Assembly: GCA_947579665.1 (NCBI GenBank) | Contig: OX388349.1 | Location: 88,384,197 to 88,448,196, forward strand | Source of the DNA: Sympetrum striolatum | Taxonomy: Eukaryota; Arthropoda; Insecta; Odonata; Libellulidae | DNA: 64,000 bases | Reading direction: 5' to 3' | Program-made: the position numbers and the translations under genes | Part shown: positions 1 through 12,370 of the stretch, piece by piece | Position numbering within the stretch: the stretch's first letter is position 1 | Layout of the letters: every line of letters begins with the position of its first letter | The notes under the pieces: model-generated | The model's database searches: none | The model's input: the letters and a program-made list of their open reading frames with translations, nothing else | What the model was told of the DNA's origin: nothing

Positions 1-3000
1 TTCCTTCATTCTCCTCATTTAACGAGATTTGACCGAAAAAAAGCAAGAAAAACGAATAATTTTATCGAAATAACAATTTTTATCCTCTTTTTTTCCCTTA
101 ATTTTCCTTATTTTATCGAGATTTGACCAAAAAAAGCAAGAAAAACGAATAATTTTAGAAAATAGTATAAATTTCAATTTTTTTCTTCTTTTTTTCCCTT
201 AATTTTCCTTATTTTATCGAGATTTTACCGAAAAAAGCAAGAAGAACGAATAATTTTAGCGAAATATCAATTTTTATCATCTTTTTTCCCTTGATTTTCC
301 TTATTTTATCGAGATTTGACCGAAAAAAGCAAGAAAAACGAATAATTTTAGCGAAATATCAATTTTATCCTCTTTTTTTCCCTTAATTTTCCTTATTTTA
401 TCGAGATTTGACCGAAAAAAGCAAGAAAAACGAATAACTTTAGCGAAATTTCAATTTTTTTCCCTAAATTTTCCTTATTTTATCGAGATTTGACCGAAAA
501 AAGCAAGAAAAACGAATAATTTTAGCGAAATTTAAATTTTTTTCCTCTTTTTTTCCCTTAATTTTCCTTGTTTTATCGAGATTTGACCGACAAAAGCAAG
601 AAAAACGAATAATTTTAGCGAAATATCAATTTTTATCATCTTTTTTCCCTTGATTTTCCTTATTTTATCGAGATTTGACCGAAAAAAGCAAGAAAAACGA
701 ATAATTTTATCGAAATTTCAATTTTTATCATCTTGTTTCCCTTGATTTTCCTTATTTAATCGAGATTTGACCGAAAAAAGCAAGAAAAACGAATAATTTT
801 AGCGAAGTTTCAATTTTTTTCCTCTTTTTTTCCCTTAATTTTCCTTAGTTTATCGAGATTTGACCGAAAAAAGCAAGAAAAACGAATAATTTTAGCGAAA
901 TTTCAATTTTTATCCTCTTTTTTCCCTTAATTAATCGAGATTTAACCGAAAAAAGCATGAAAACGAATAAATATAGCGGAATTTCTATTTTTTTCTTCTT
1001 TTTTTCCTTTAATTTTCCTTATTTTATCGAGATTTGACCGAAAAAAGCAAGAAAAACGAATAATTTTAGCGAAATATCAATTTTTATCATCTTTTTTCCC
1101 TTGATTTTCCTTATTTTATCGAGATTTGACCGAAAAAAAGCAAGAAAAACGAATAATTTTATCGAAATTTCAATTTTTATCATCTTTTTTCCCTAGATTT
1201 TCCTAATTTTATCGAGATTTGGCCGAATAAAGCAAGTAAAACGAATAATTTTTGCGAAATTTCAATTTCTTTCCTCTTTTTTTCCATTAATTTTCCTTAT
1301 TTTATCGAGATTTGACCGAAAAAAGGAAGAAAAACGAATAATTTTAGCGAAATATCAATTTTATCCTCTTTTTTTCCCTTAATTTTCCTTATTTTATGAA
1401 AAGTTTTGTCCGAAAAAAGCAAGAAAAACGAATAATTTTAGCGAAAATTAAATTTTTTTCCTCTTTTTTTCCTTCATTCTCCTCATTTAACAAGATTTGA
1501 CCGAAAAAAGCAAGAAAAACGAATAATTTTATCGAAATAACAATTTTTATCCTCTTTTTTTCCCTTAATTTTCCTTATTTTATCGAGATTTGACCAAAAA
1601 AAGCAAGAAAAACGAATAATTTTAGAAAATATAATAAATTTCAATTTTTTTCTTATTTTTTTCCCTTAGGTTTCCTTATTTTATCGAGATTTTACCGAAA
1701 AAAGCAAGAAAAACGAATAATTTTAGCGAAATTTCAATTTTTTTCATCTTTTTTTCCCTTAATTTTCCTTATTTTATCGAGATTTGACCGAAAAAAGCAA
1801 GAAAAACGAATAATTTTAGCAAAATTTCAATTTTTTTCCTCTTTTTTTCCCTTAATTTTCCTTATTTTATCGAGATTTGACCGAAAAAAGCAAGAAAAAC
1901 GAATAATTTTAGCGAAATTTCAATTTTTTTCATCTTTTTTTCCCTTAATTTTCCTTATTTTATCGAGATTTGACCGAAAAAAGCAAGAAAAACGAATAAT
2001 TTTAGCGAAATTTCAATTTTTTTCCTCTTTTTTTCCCTTAAATTTCCTTATTTTATGAAAAGTTTTGTCCGAAAAAAGCAAGAAAAACGAATAATTTTAG
2101 CGAAATTTCAATTTTTTTCCTCTTTTTTTCCTTCATTCTCCTCATTTAACGAGATTTGACCGAAAAAAGCAAGAAAAACGAATAATTTTATTGAAATAAC
2201 AATTTTTATCCTCTTTTTTTCCCTTAATTTTCCTTATTTTATCGAGATTTGACCGGAAAAAGGAAGAAAAACGAATAATTTTAGCGAAATATCAATTTTT
2301 ATCACCTTTTTTCCCTTGATTTTCCTTATTTTATCGAGATTTGACCGAAAAAAGCAAGAAAAACGAATAATTTTAGCGAAATATCAATTTTTATCATCTT
2401 TTTTCCCTTGATTTTCCTTATTTTATCGGGATTTGACCGAAAAAAGCAAGAAAAACGAATAATTTTATCGAAATTTCAATTTTTATCATCTTTTTTCCCT
2501 AGATTTTCCTAATTGTATCGAGATTTGGCCGAAAAAATCAATTAAAACGAATAATTTTTGCGAAATTTCAATTTTTTTCCTCTTTTTTTCCATTAATTTT
2601 CCTTATTTTATCGAGATTTGACCGAAAAAAGGAAGAAAAACGAATAATTTTAGCGAAATATCAATTTTTATCCTCTTTTTTTCCCTTAATTTTCCTTATT
2701 TTATGAAAAGTTTTGTCCGAAAAAAGCAAGAAAAACGAATAATTTTACCGAAATTTCAATTTTTTTCCTCTTTTTTTCCTTCATTCTCCTCATTTAACGA
2801 GATTTGACCGAAAAAAGCAAGAAAAACGAATAATTTTATCGAAATAACAATTTTTATCCTCTTTTTTTCCCTTAATTTTCCTTATTTTATCGAGATTTGA
2901 CCAAAAAAAGCAAGAAAAACGAATAATTTTAGAAAATAGTATAAATTTCAATTTTTTTCTTCTTTTTTTCCCTTAATTTTCCTTATTTTATCGAGATTTT

Positions 3001-3935
3001 ACCGAAAAAAGCAAGAAGAACGAATAATTTTAGCGAAATATCAATTTTTATCATCTTTTTTCCCTGGATTTTCCTTATTTTATCGAGATTTGACCGAAAA
3101 AAGCAAGAAAAACGAATAATTTTAGCGAAATATCAATTTTTATCCTCTTTTTTTCCCTTAATTTTCCTTATTTTATCGAGATTTGACCGAAAAAAGCAAG
3201 AAAAACGAATAACTTTAGCGAAATTTCAATTTTTTTCCTCTTTTTTTCCCTAAATTTTCCTTATTTTATCGAGATTTGACCGAAAAAAGCAAGAAAAACG
3301 AATAATTTTAGCGAAATTTAAATTTTTTTCCTCTTTTTTTTCCCTTAATTTTCCTTGTTTTATCGAGATTTGACCGAAAAAAGCAAGAAAAACGAATAAT
3401 TTTAGCGAAATATCAATTTTTATCATCTTTTTTCCCTTGATTTTCCTTATTTTATCGAGATTTGACCGAAAAAAGCAAGAAAAACGAATAATTTTATCGA
3501 AATTTCAATTTTTATCATCTTGTTTCCCTTGATTTTCCTTATTTAATCGAGATTTGACCGAAAAAAGCAAGAAAAACGAATAATTTTAGCGAAGTTTCAA
3601 TTTTTTTCCTCTTTTTTTCCCTTAATTTTCCTTAGTTTATCGAGATTTGACCGAAAAAAGCAAGAAAAACGAATAATTTTAGCGAAATTTCAATTTTTAT
3701 CCTCTTTTTTCCCTTAATTAATCGAGATTTAACCGAAAAAAGCATGAAAACGAATAATTATAGCGGAATTTCTATTTTTTTCTTCTTTTTTTCCTTTAAT
3801 TTTCCTTATTTTATCGAGATTTGACCGAAAAAAGCAAGAAAAACGAATAATTTTAGCGAAATATATTTTTATCATCTTTTTTCCCTTGATTTTCCTTATT
3901 TTATCGAGATTTGACCGAAAAAAGCAAGAAAAACG
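1..3935 (+). repeat. Higher-order repeat segment, copy 1 (contains two nested ~2775-bp starts)
   Basis: Ordinary monomers are mixed with recognisable variants: ATTCTCCTCATTTAACGAG junctions, an AGAAAATAGTATAAATTTC monomer, a monomer lacking the CCTCTTTTT segment (near 450), GACCGACAAAAG (near 590), ATGAAAAG (1396, 2055, 2703) and TTAATTAATCGAG (near 927). The variant order from 1 to about 1140 repeats from 2776 to about 3930, a shift of about 2775 bp. The whole segment recurs at 7650-11585 with the same private variants, so it was copied as one piece after the internal structure formed. Copy 1 probably begins before the window. Confidence 0.85.
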
Positions 3936-4625
3936 AATAATTTTAGAAAATAGTATAAATTTCAATTTTTTTCTTCTTTTTTTCCCTTAATTTTCCTTAT
4001 TTTATCGAGATTTTACCGAAAAAAGCAAGAAAAACGAATAATTTTAGCGAAATATCAATTTTTATCATCTTTTTTCCCTTGATTTTCCTTATTTTATCGA
4101 GATTTGACCGAAAAAAGCAAGAAAAACGAATAATTTTAGCGAAATATCAATTTTATCCTCTTTTTTTCCCTTAATTTTCCTTATTTTATCGAGATTTGAC
4201 CGAAAAAAGCAAGAAAAACGAATAACTTTAGCGAAATTTCAATTTTTTTCCCTAAATTTTCCTTATTTTATCGAGATTTGACCGAAAAAAGCAAGAAAAA
4301 CGAATAATTTTAGCGAAATTTAAATTTTTTTCCTCTTTTTTTCCCTTAATTTTCCTTGTTTTATCGAGATTTGACCGAAAAAAGCAAGAAAAACGAATAA
4401 TTTTAGCGAAATATCAATTTTTATCATCTTTTTTCCCTTGATTTTCCTTATTTTATCGAGATTTGACCAAAAGAAGCAAGAAAAACGAATAATTTTATCG
4501 AAATTTCAATTTTTATCATCTTGTTTCCCTTGATTTTCCTTATTTAATCGAGATTTGACCGAAAAAAGCAAGAAAAACGAATAATTTTAGCGAAGTTTCA
4601 ATTTTTTTCCTCTTTTTTTCCCTTA
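3936..4625 (+). repeat. Partial copy of the 150-840 monomer series
   Basis: At about 3936 the array jumps from the TAGCG monomer to the AGAAAATAGTATAAATTTC variant. It then follows the order of 150-840, including the short monomer with TTTTTTTCCCTAAATTTT near 4250 and the CTTGTTTCCC variant near 4522. The match ends near 4625, where TCGATATTTGACC replaces the TTAGTTTATCGAG of the source. This is a truncated third copy of the local unit placed directly after the second. A recombination breakpoint near 3935 is inferred from the change of register. Confidence 0.72.
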
Positions 4626-5980
4626 ATTTTCCTTATTTTATCGATATTTGACCGAAAATAGCAAGAAAAACGAATAATTTTAGCGAAATATCAATTTTTA
4701 TCATCTTTTTTCCCTTAATTTTCCTTATTTTATCAAGTATTGATCGAAAAAAGCAAGAAAAACGAATTATTTTAGCGAAATATCAATTTTTATCCTCTTT
4801 TCTTCCCTTAATTTTCCTTATTTTATCGAGATTTGACCGAAAAAAGCAAGAAAAACGAATAACTTTAGCGAAATTTCAATTTTTTTCCTCTTTTTTTCCC
4901 TTAATTTTCCTTATTTTATCGAGATTTGACCGAAAAAAGAAAGAAAAACGAATAATTTTAGCGAAATATAAATTTTTATCCTCTTTTTTTCCCTTAATTA
5001 ATCGAGATTTAACCGAAAAAAGCATGAAAACAAATAATTATAGCGAAATTTCAATTTTTTTCTTCTTTTTTTCCCTTAATTTTCCTTATTTTATCGAGAT
5101 TTGACCGAAAAAAGGCAAGAAAAACGAATAATTTTAGCGTAATATCAATTTTTATCATCTTTTTTCCCTTGATTTTCCTTATTTTATCGAGATTTGACCG
5201 AAAAAAGCAAGAAAATCGAATAATTTTATCGAAATTTCAATTTTTATCATCTTTTTTCCCTTGATTTTCCTTATTTTATCGAGATTTGACCGAAAAAAGC
5301 AGGAAAAACGAATAATTTTAGCGAAATTTCAATTTTTATCATCTTTTTTCCCTTAATTTTCCTTATTTTATCGAGATTTGACCGAAAAAACCAAGAGAAA
5401 CGAATAATTTTAGCGAAATTTCAATATTTTCCTCTTTTTTTCCCTTAATTTTCCTTATTTTATCGATATTTGACCGTAAATAGCAAGAAAAACGAATAAT
5501 TTTAGCGAAATATCAATTTTTATCATCTTTTTTCCCTTAATTTTCCTTATTTTATCAAGATTTGACCGAAAAAAGCAAGAAAAACGAATTATTTTAGCGA
5601 AATATCAATTTTTATCCTTTTTTCTTCCCTTAATTTTCCTTATTTTATCGAGATTTAACCGAAAAAAGCAAGAAAAACGAATAATTTTAGCGAAATTTCA
5701 ATTTTTTTCCTATTTTTTTCCATTAATTTTCCTTATTTTATCGAGATTTGACCGAAAAAGCAAGAAAAACGAATAATTTTTGGGAAATTTCAATTTTTTT
5801 CATCTTTTTTACCCTTAATATTCCTTATTTTATCGAGATTTGACCGAAAAAAGCAAGAAAAACGAATAATTTTAGCGAAATTTAAATTTTTTCCTCTTTT
5901 TTTCCCTTAATTTTTCTTATTTTATCGATATTTGACCGAAAAAAGCAAGAAAAACGAATAATTTTAGCGAAATATCAATT
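4626..5980 (+). repeat. Satellite mosaic, partly paralogous to 12.65-13.76 kb
   Basis: Distinctive variants are shared with the second locus: TCGATATTTGACC (4641 and 12665), TCAAGTATTGATCG (near 4734 and 12758) and CCAAGAGAAACG (near 5392 and 13507). The offset is about 8024 bp at first and about 8117 bp later. The difference is one inserted monomer in the distal copy near 12960-13060. After about 5640 this parallel is lost and the stretch holds ordinary monomers with scattered substitutions. Nothing other than satellite is present. Confidence 0.72.
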
Positions 5981-7649
5981 TTTATCATCTTTTTTCCCTT
6001 GATTTTCCTTATTTTATCGAGATTTGACCGAAAAAAGCAAGAAAAACGAATAATTTTAGCGAAATATCAATTTTTATCCTCTTTTTTTCCCTTAATTTTC
6101 CTTATTTTATCGAGATTTGACCGAAAAAAGCAAGAAAAACGAATAACTTTAGCAAAATTTCAATTTTTTTCCTCTTTTTTTCCCTAAATTTTTCTTATTT
6201 TATCGAGATTTGACCGAAAAAAGCAAGAAAAACGAATAATTTTAGCGAAATTTAAATTTTTTTCCTCTTTTTTTCCCTTAATTTTCCTTATTTTATCGAG
6301 ATTTGACCGAAAAAAGCAAGAAAAACGAATAATTATTGCGAAATATCAATTTTTATCATCTTTTTTCCCTTGATTTTCCTTTTTTTATCGAGATTTGACC
6401 GAAAAAAGCAAGAAAAACGAATAATTTTATCGATATTTCAATTTTTATCATCTTGTTTCCCTTGATTTTCCTTATTTAATCGAGATTGGACCGAAAAAAG
6501 CAAGAAAAACGAATAATTTTAGCGAAATTTCATTTTTTTCCTCTTTTTTTCCCTTAATTTTTCTTAGTTTATCGAGATTTGACCGAAAAAAGCAAGAAAA
6601 ACGAATAATTTTAGCGAAATTTCAATTTTTATCCTCTTTTTTTCCCTTAATTAATCGAGATTTAACCGAAAAAAGCATGAAAACGAATAATTATAGCGGA
6701 ATTTCTATTTTTTTCTTCTTTTTTTCCTTTAATTTTCCTTATTTTATCGAGATTTGACCGAAAAAAGCAAGAAAAACGAATAATTTTAGCGAAATATCAT
6801 TTTTTATCATCTTTTTTCCCTTGATTTTCCTTATTTTTTCGAGATTTGACCGAAAAAAGCAAGAAAAACGAATAATTTTATCGAAATTTCAATTTTTATC
6901 CTCTTTTTTTCCCTTAATTTTCCTTATTTTATGAAAAGTTTTGTCCGAAAAAAGCAAGAAAAACGAATAATTTTAGCGAAATTTCAATTCTTTTCCTCTT
7001 TTTTTCCTTCATTCTCCTCATTTAACGAGATTTGACCGAAAAAAGCAAGAAAAACGAATAATTTTATCGTAATAACAATTTTTATCCCCTTTTTTTCCCT
7101 TAATTTTCCTTATTTTATCGAGATTTGACCGAAAAAAGGAAGAAAAACGAATAATTTTAGCGAAATATCAATTTTTATCACCTTTTTTCCCTTGATTTTC
7201 CTTATTTTATCGAGATTTGACCGAGAAAAGCAAGAAAAACGAATAATTTTAGCGAAATATCAATTTTTATCATCTTTTTTCCCTTGATTTTCCTTATTTT
7301 ATCGAGATTTGACCGAAAAAAGCAAGAAAAACGAATAATTTTATCGAAATTTCAATTTTTATCATCTTTTTTCCCTAGATTTTCCTAATTGTATCGAGAT
7401 TTGGCCGAAAAAAGCAAGTAAAACGAATAATTTTTGCGAAATTTCAATTTTTTTCCTCTTTTTTTCCATTAATTTTCCTTATTTTATCGAGATTTGACCG
7501 AAAAAAGGAAGAAAAACGAATAATTTTAGCGAAATATCAATTTTTATCCTCTTTTTTTCCCTTAATTTTCCTTATTTTATGAAAAGTTTTGTCCGAAAAA
7601 AGCAAGAAAAACGAATAATTTTAGCGTAATTTCAATTTTTTTCCTCTTT
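5981..7649 (+). repeat. Satellite mosaic related to 3.06-3.98 kb and 2.02-2.78 kb
   Basis: The first part (about 5981-6900) follows the variant order of 3060-3980, with the CTTGTTTCCC marker at 6454 matching 3531. It carries more differences than the other duplications here, suggesting an older copy. The second part (about 6900-7649) follows 2020-2775, with ATGAAAAG markers at 6931 and 7579 matching 2055 and 2703 at the same 648-bp spacing. No unique sequence. Confidence 0.7.
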
Positions 7650-10600
7650 TTTTCCTTCATTCTCCTCATTTAACGAGATTTGACCGAAAAAAGCAAGAAA
7701 AACGAATAATTTTATCGAAATAACAATTTTTATCCTCTTTTTTTCCCTTAATTTTCCTTATTTTATCGAGATTTGACCAAAAAAAGCAAGAAAAACGAAT
7801 AATTTTAGAAAATAGTATAAATTTCAATTTTTTTCTTCTTTTTTTCCCTTAATTTTCCTTATTTTATCGAGATTTTACCGAAAAAAGCAAGAAAAACGAA
7901 TAATTTTAGCGAAATATCAATTTTTATCATCTTTTTTCCCTTGATTTTCCTTATTTTATCGAGATTTGACCGAAAAAAGCAAGAAAAACGAATAATTTTA
8001 GCGAAATATCAATTTTATCCTCTTTTTTTCCCTTAATTTTCCTTATTTTATCGAGATTTGACCGAAAAAAGCAAGAAAAACGAATAACTTTAGCGAAATT
8101 TCAATTTTTTTCCTTAAATTTTCCTTATTTTATCGAGATTTGACCGAAAAAAGCAAGAAAAACGAATAATTTTAGCGAAATTTAAATTTTTTTCCTCTTT
8201 TTTTCCCTTAATTTTCCTTGTTTTATCGAGATTTGACCGACAAAAGCAAGAAAAACGAATAATTTTAGCGAAATATCAATTTTTATCATCTTTTTTCCCT
8301 TGATTTTCCTTATTTTATCGAGATTTGACCGAAAAAAGCAAGAAAAACGAATAATTTTATCGAAATTTCAATTTTTATCATCTTGTTTCCCTTGATTTTC
8401 CTTATTTAATCGAGATTTGACCGAAAAAAGCAAGAAAAACGAATAATTTTAGCGAAGTTTCAATTTTTTTCCTCTTTTTTTCCCTTAATTTTCCTTAGTT
8501 TATCGAGATTTGACCGAAAAAAGCAAGAAAAACGAATAATTTTAGCGAAATTTCAATTTTTATCCTCTTTTTTCCCTTAATTAATCGAGATTTAACCGAA
8601 AAAAGCATGAAAACGAATAAATATAGCGGAATTTCTATTTTTTTCTTCTTTTTTTCCTTTAATTTTCCTTATTTTATCGAGATTTGACCGAAAAAAGCAA
8701 GAAAAACGAATAATTTTAGCGAAATATCAATTTTTATCATCTTTTTTCCCTTGATTTTCCTTATTTTATCGAGATTTGACCGAAAAAAGCAAGAAAAACG
8801 AATAATTTTATCGAAATTTCAATTTTTATCATCTTTTTTCCCTAGATTTTCCTAATTTTATCGAGATTTGGCCGAATAAAGCAAGTAAAACGAATAATTT
8901 TTGCGAAATTTCAATTTCTTTCCTCTTTTTTTCCATTAATTTTCCTTATTTTATCGAGATTTGACCGAAAAAAGGAAGAAAAACGAATAATTTTAGCGAA
9001 ATATCAATTTTATCCTCTTTTTTTCCCTTAATTTTCCTTATTTTATGAAAAGTTTTGTCCGAAAAAAGCAAGAAAAACGAATAATTTTAGCGAAAATTAA
9101 ATTTTTTTCCTCTTTTTTTCCTTCATTCTCCTCATTTAACAAGATTTGACCGAAAAAAGCAAGAAAAACGAATAATTTTATCGAAATAACAATTTTTATC
9201 CTCTTTTTTTCCCTTAATTTTCCTTATTTTATCGAGATTTGACCAAAAAAAGCAAGAAAAACGAATAATTTTAGAAAATATAATAAATTTCAATTTTTTT
9301 CTTATTTTTTTCCCTTAGGTTTCCTTATTTTATCGAGATTTTACCGAAAAAAGCAAGAAAAACGAATAATTTTAGCGAAATTTCAATTTTTTTCATCTTT
9401 TTTTCCCTTAATTTTCCTTATTTTATCGAGATTTGACCGAAAAAAGCAAGAAAAACGAATAATTTTAGCAAAATTTCAATTTTTTTCCTCTTTTTTTCCC
9501 TTAATTTTCCTTATTTTATCGAGATTTGACCGAAAAAAGCAAGAAAAACGAATAATTTTAGCGAAATTTCAATTTTTTTCATCTTTTTTTCCCTTAATTT
9601 TCCTTATTTTATCGAGATTTGACCGAAAAAAGCAAGAAAAACGAATAATTTTAGCGAAATTTCAATTTTTTTCCTCTTTTTTTCCCTTAAATTTCCTTAT
9701 TTTATGAAAAGTTTTGTCCGAAAAAAGCAAGAAAAACGAATAATTTTAGCGAAATTTCAATTTTTTTCCTCTTTTTTTCCTTCATTCTCCTCATTTAACG
9801 AGATTTGACCGAAAAAAGCAAGAAAAACGAATAATTTTATTGAAATAACAATTTTTATCCTCTTTTTTTCCCTTAATTTTCCTTATTTTATCGAGATTTG
9901 ACCGGAAAAAGGAAGAAAAACGAATAATTTTAGCGAAATATCAATTTTTATCACCTTTTTTCCCTTGATTTTCCTTATTTTATCGAGATTTGACCGAAAA
10001 AAGCAAGAAAAACGAATAATTTTAGCGAAATATCAATTTTTATCATCTTTTTTCCCTTGATTTTCCTTATTTTATCGGGATTTGACCGAAAAAAGCAAGA
10101 AAAACGAATAATTTTATCGAAATTTCAATTTTTATCATCTTTTTTCCCTAGATTTTCCTAATTGTATCGAGATTTGGCCGAAAAAATCAATTAAAACGAA
10201 TAATTTTTGCGAAATTTCAATTTTTTTCCTCTTTTTTTCCATTAATTTTCCTTATTTTATCGAGATTTGACCGAAAAAAGGAAGAAAAACGAATAATTTT
10301 AGCGAAATATCAATTTTTATCCTCTTTTTTTCCCTTAATTTTCCTTATTTTATGAAAAGTTTTGTCCGAAAAAAGCAAGAAAAACGAATAATTTTACCGA
10401 AATTTCAATTTTTTTCCTCTTTTTTTCCTTCATTCTCCTCATTTAACGAGATTTGACCGAAAAAAGCAAGAAAAACGAATAATTTTATCGAAATAACAAT
10501 TTTTATCCTCTTTTTTTCCCTTAATTTTCCTTATTTTATCGAGATTTGACCAAAAAAAGCAAGAAAAACGAATAATTTTAGAAAATAGTATAAATTTCAA

Positions 10601-11585
10601 TTTTTTTCTTCTTTTTTTCCCTTAATTTTCCTTATTTTATCGAGATTTTACCGAAAAAAGCAAGATGAACGAATAATTTTAGCGAAATATCAATTTTTAT
10701 CATCTTTTTTCCCTGGATTTTCCTTATTTTATCGAGATTTGACCGAAAAAAGCAAGAAAAACGAATAATTTTAGCGAAATATCAATTTTTATCCTCTTTT
10801 TTTCCCTTAATTTTCCTTATTTTATCGAGATTTGACCGAAAAAAGCAAGAAAAACGAATAACTTTAGCGAAATTTCAATTTTTTTCCTCTTTTTTTCCCT
10901 AAATTTTCCTTATTTTATCGAGATTTGACCGAAAAAAGCAAGAAAAACGAATAATTTTAGCGAAATTTAAATTTTTTTCCTCTTTTTTTCCCTTAATTTT
11001 CATTGTTTTATCGAGATTTGACCGAAAAAAGCAAGAAAAACGAATAATTTTAGCGAAATATCAATTTTTATCATCTTTTTTCCCTTGATTTTCCTTATTT
11101 TATCGAGATTTGACCGAAAAAAGCAAGAAAAACGAATAATTTTATCGAAATTTCAATTTTTATCATCTTGTTTCCCTTGATTTTCCTTATTTAATCGAGA
11201 TTTGACCGAAAAAAGCAAGAAAAACGAATAATTTTAGCGAAGTTTCAATTTTTTTCCTCTTTTTTTCCCTTAATTTTCCTTAGTTTATCGAGATTTGACC
11301 GAAAAAAGCAAGAAAAACGAATAATTTTAGCGAAATTTCAATTTTTATCCTCTTTTTTCCCTTAATTAATCGAGATTTAACCGAAAAAAGCATGAAAACG
11401 AATAATTATAGCGGAATTTCTATTTTTTTCTTCTTTTTTTCCTTTAATTTTCCTTATTTTATCGAGATTTGACCGAAAAAAGCAAGAAAAACGAATAATT
11501 TTAGCGAAATATATTTTTATCATCTTTTTTCCCTTGATTTTCCTTATTTTATCGAGATTTGACCGAAAAAAGCAAGAAAAACGAA
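7650..11585 (+). repeat. Higher-order repeat segment, copy 2 of 1-3935
   Basis: Aligning by eye at a shift of 7649-7650 bp, nearly every private variant of copy 1 is present: GACCGACAAAAG near 8240, AATATAGCGG near 8618, GGCCGAATAAAGC near 8870, ATGAAAAG at 9045, 9704 and 10352, CCCTTAGGTTTCC near 9312, GACCGGAAAAAGG near 9900 and GGCCGAAAAAATC near 10175. I noticed only a handful of differences, such as GAAGAACG versus GATGAACG near 10655 and CCTTGTTTT versus CATTGTTTT near 11000. The match breaks at about 11585, where TTATCGAAATTTC replaces AGAAAATAGTAT. This is a recent 3.9-kb segmental duplication within the array. Confidence 0.87.
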
Positions 11586-12370
11586 TAATTTTATCGAAAT
11601 TTCAATTTTTATCATCTTTTTTCCCTAGATTTTCCTAATTTTATCGAGATTTGGCCGAATAAAGCAAGTAAAACGAATAATATTTGCGAAATTTCAATTT
11701 CTTTCCTCTTATTTTTCATTAATTTTCCTTATTTTATCGAGATTTGACCGAAAAAAGGAAGAAAAACGAATAATTTTAGCGAAATATCAATTTTATCCTC
11801 TTTTTTCCCTTAATTTTCCTTATTTATGAAAAGTTTTGTCCGAAAAAAGCAAGAAAAACGAATAATTTTAGCGAAAATTAAATTTTTTTCCTCTTTTTTT
11901 CCTTCATTCTCCTCATTTAACAAGATACGACCGAAAAAAGCAAGAAAAACGAATAATTTTATCGAAATAACAATTTTTATCCTCTTTTTTTCCCTTAATT
12001 TTCCTTATTTTATCGAGATTTGACCAAAAAAAGCAAGAAAAACGAATAATTTTAGAAAATATAATAAATTTCAATTTTTTTCTTATTTTTTTCCCTTAAT
12101 TTTCCTTATTTTATCGAGATTTTACCGAAAAAAGCAAGAAAAACGAATAATTTTAGCGAAATTTCAATTTTTTTCATCTTTTTTTCCCTTAATTTTCCTT
12201 ATTTTATCGAGATTTGACCGAAAAAAGCAAGAAAAACGAATAATTTTAGCAAAATTTCAATTTTTTTCCTCTTTTTTTCCCTTAATTTTCCTTATTTTAT
12301 CGAGATTTGACCGAAAAAAGCAAGAAAAACGAATAATTTTAGCGAAATTTCAATTTTTTTCCTCTTTTTT
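11586..12370 (+). repeat. Copy of the 1150-1960 monomer series
   Basis: After the copy-2 breakpoint the order switches to that of 1150-1960. GGCCGAATAAAGCAAG appears near 11652, ATGAAAAG at 11826 (last occurrence of that subfamily in the window), then CATTTAACAAGAT and the AGAAAATATAATAAATTTC monomer near 12053. The offset from the source is about 10.43 kb. The copy lacks a few homopolymer bases, for example TTATTTATG instead of TTATTTTATG at 11826. Confidence 0.7.

Larger units (their letters stand above)
1396..11845 (+). repeat. ATGAAAAG monomer subfamily marking a ~650-bp (seven-monomer) period
   Basis: In this variant the ATCGAGATTTGACCG start is replaced by ATGAAAAGTTTTGTCCG. It occurs at 1396, 2055, 2703, 6931, 7579, 9045, 9704, 10352 and 11826 and nowhere later. 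Successive spacings are 659 and 648, then 648, then 659 and 648, about seven monomers each. Each is followed one monomer later by the ATTCTCCTCATTTAAC junction. This is the clearest short higher-order period in the window. Confidence 0.82.
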
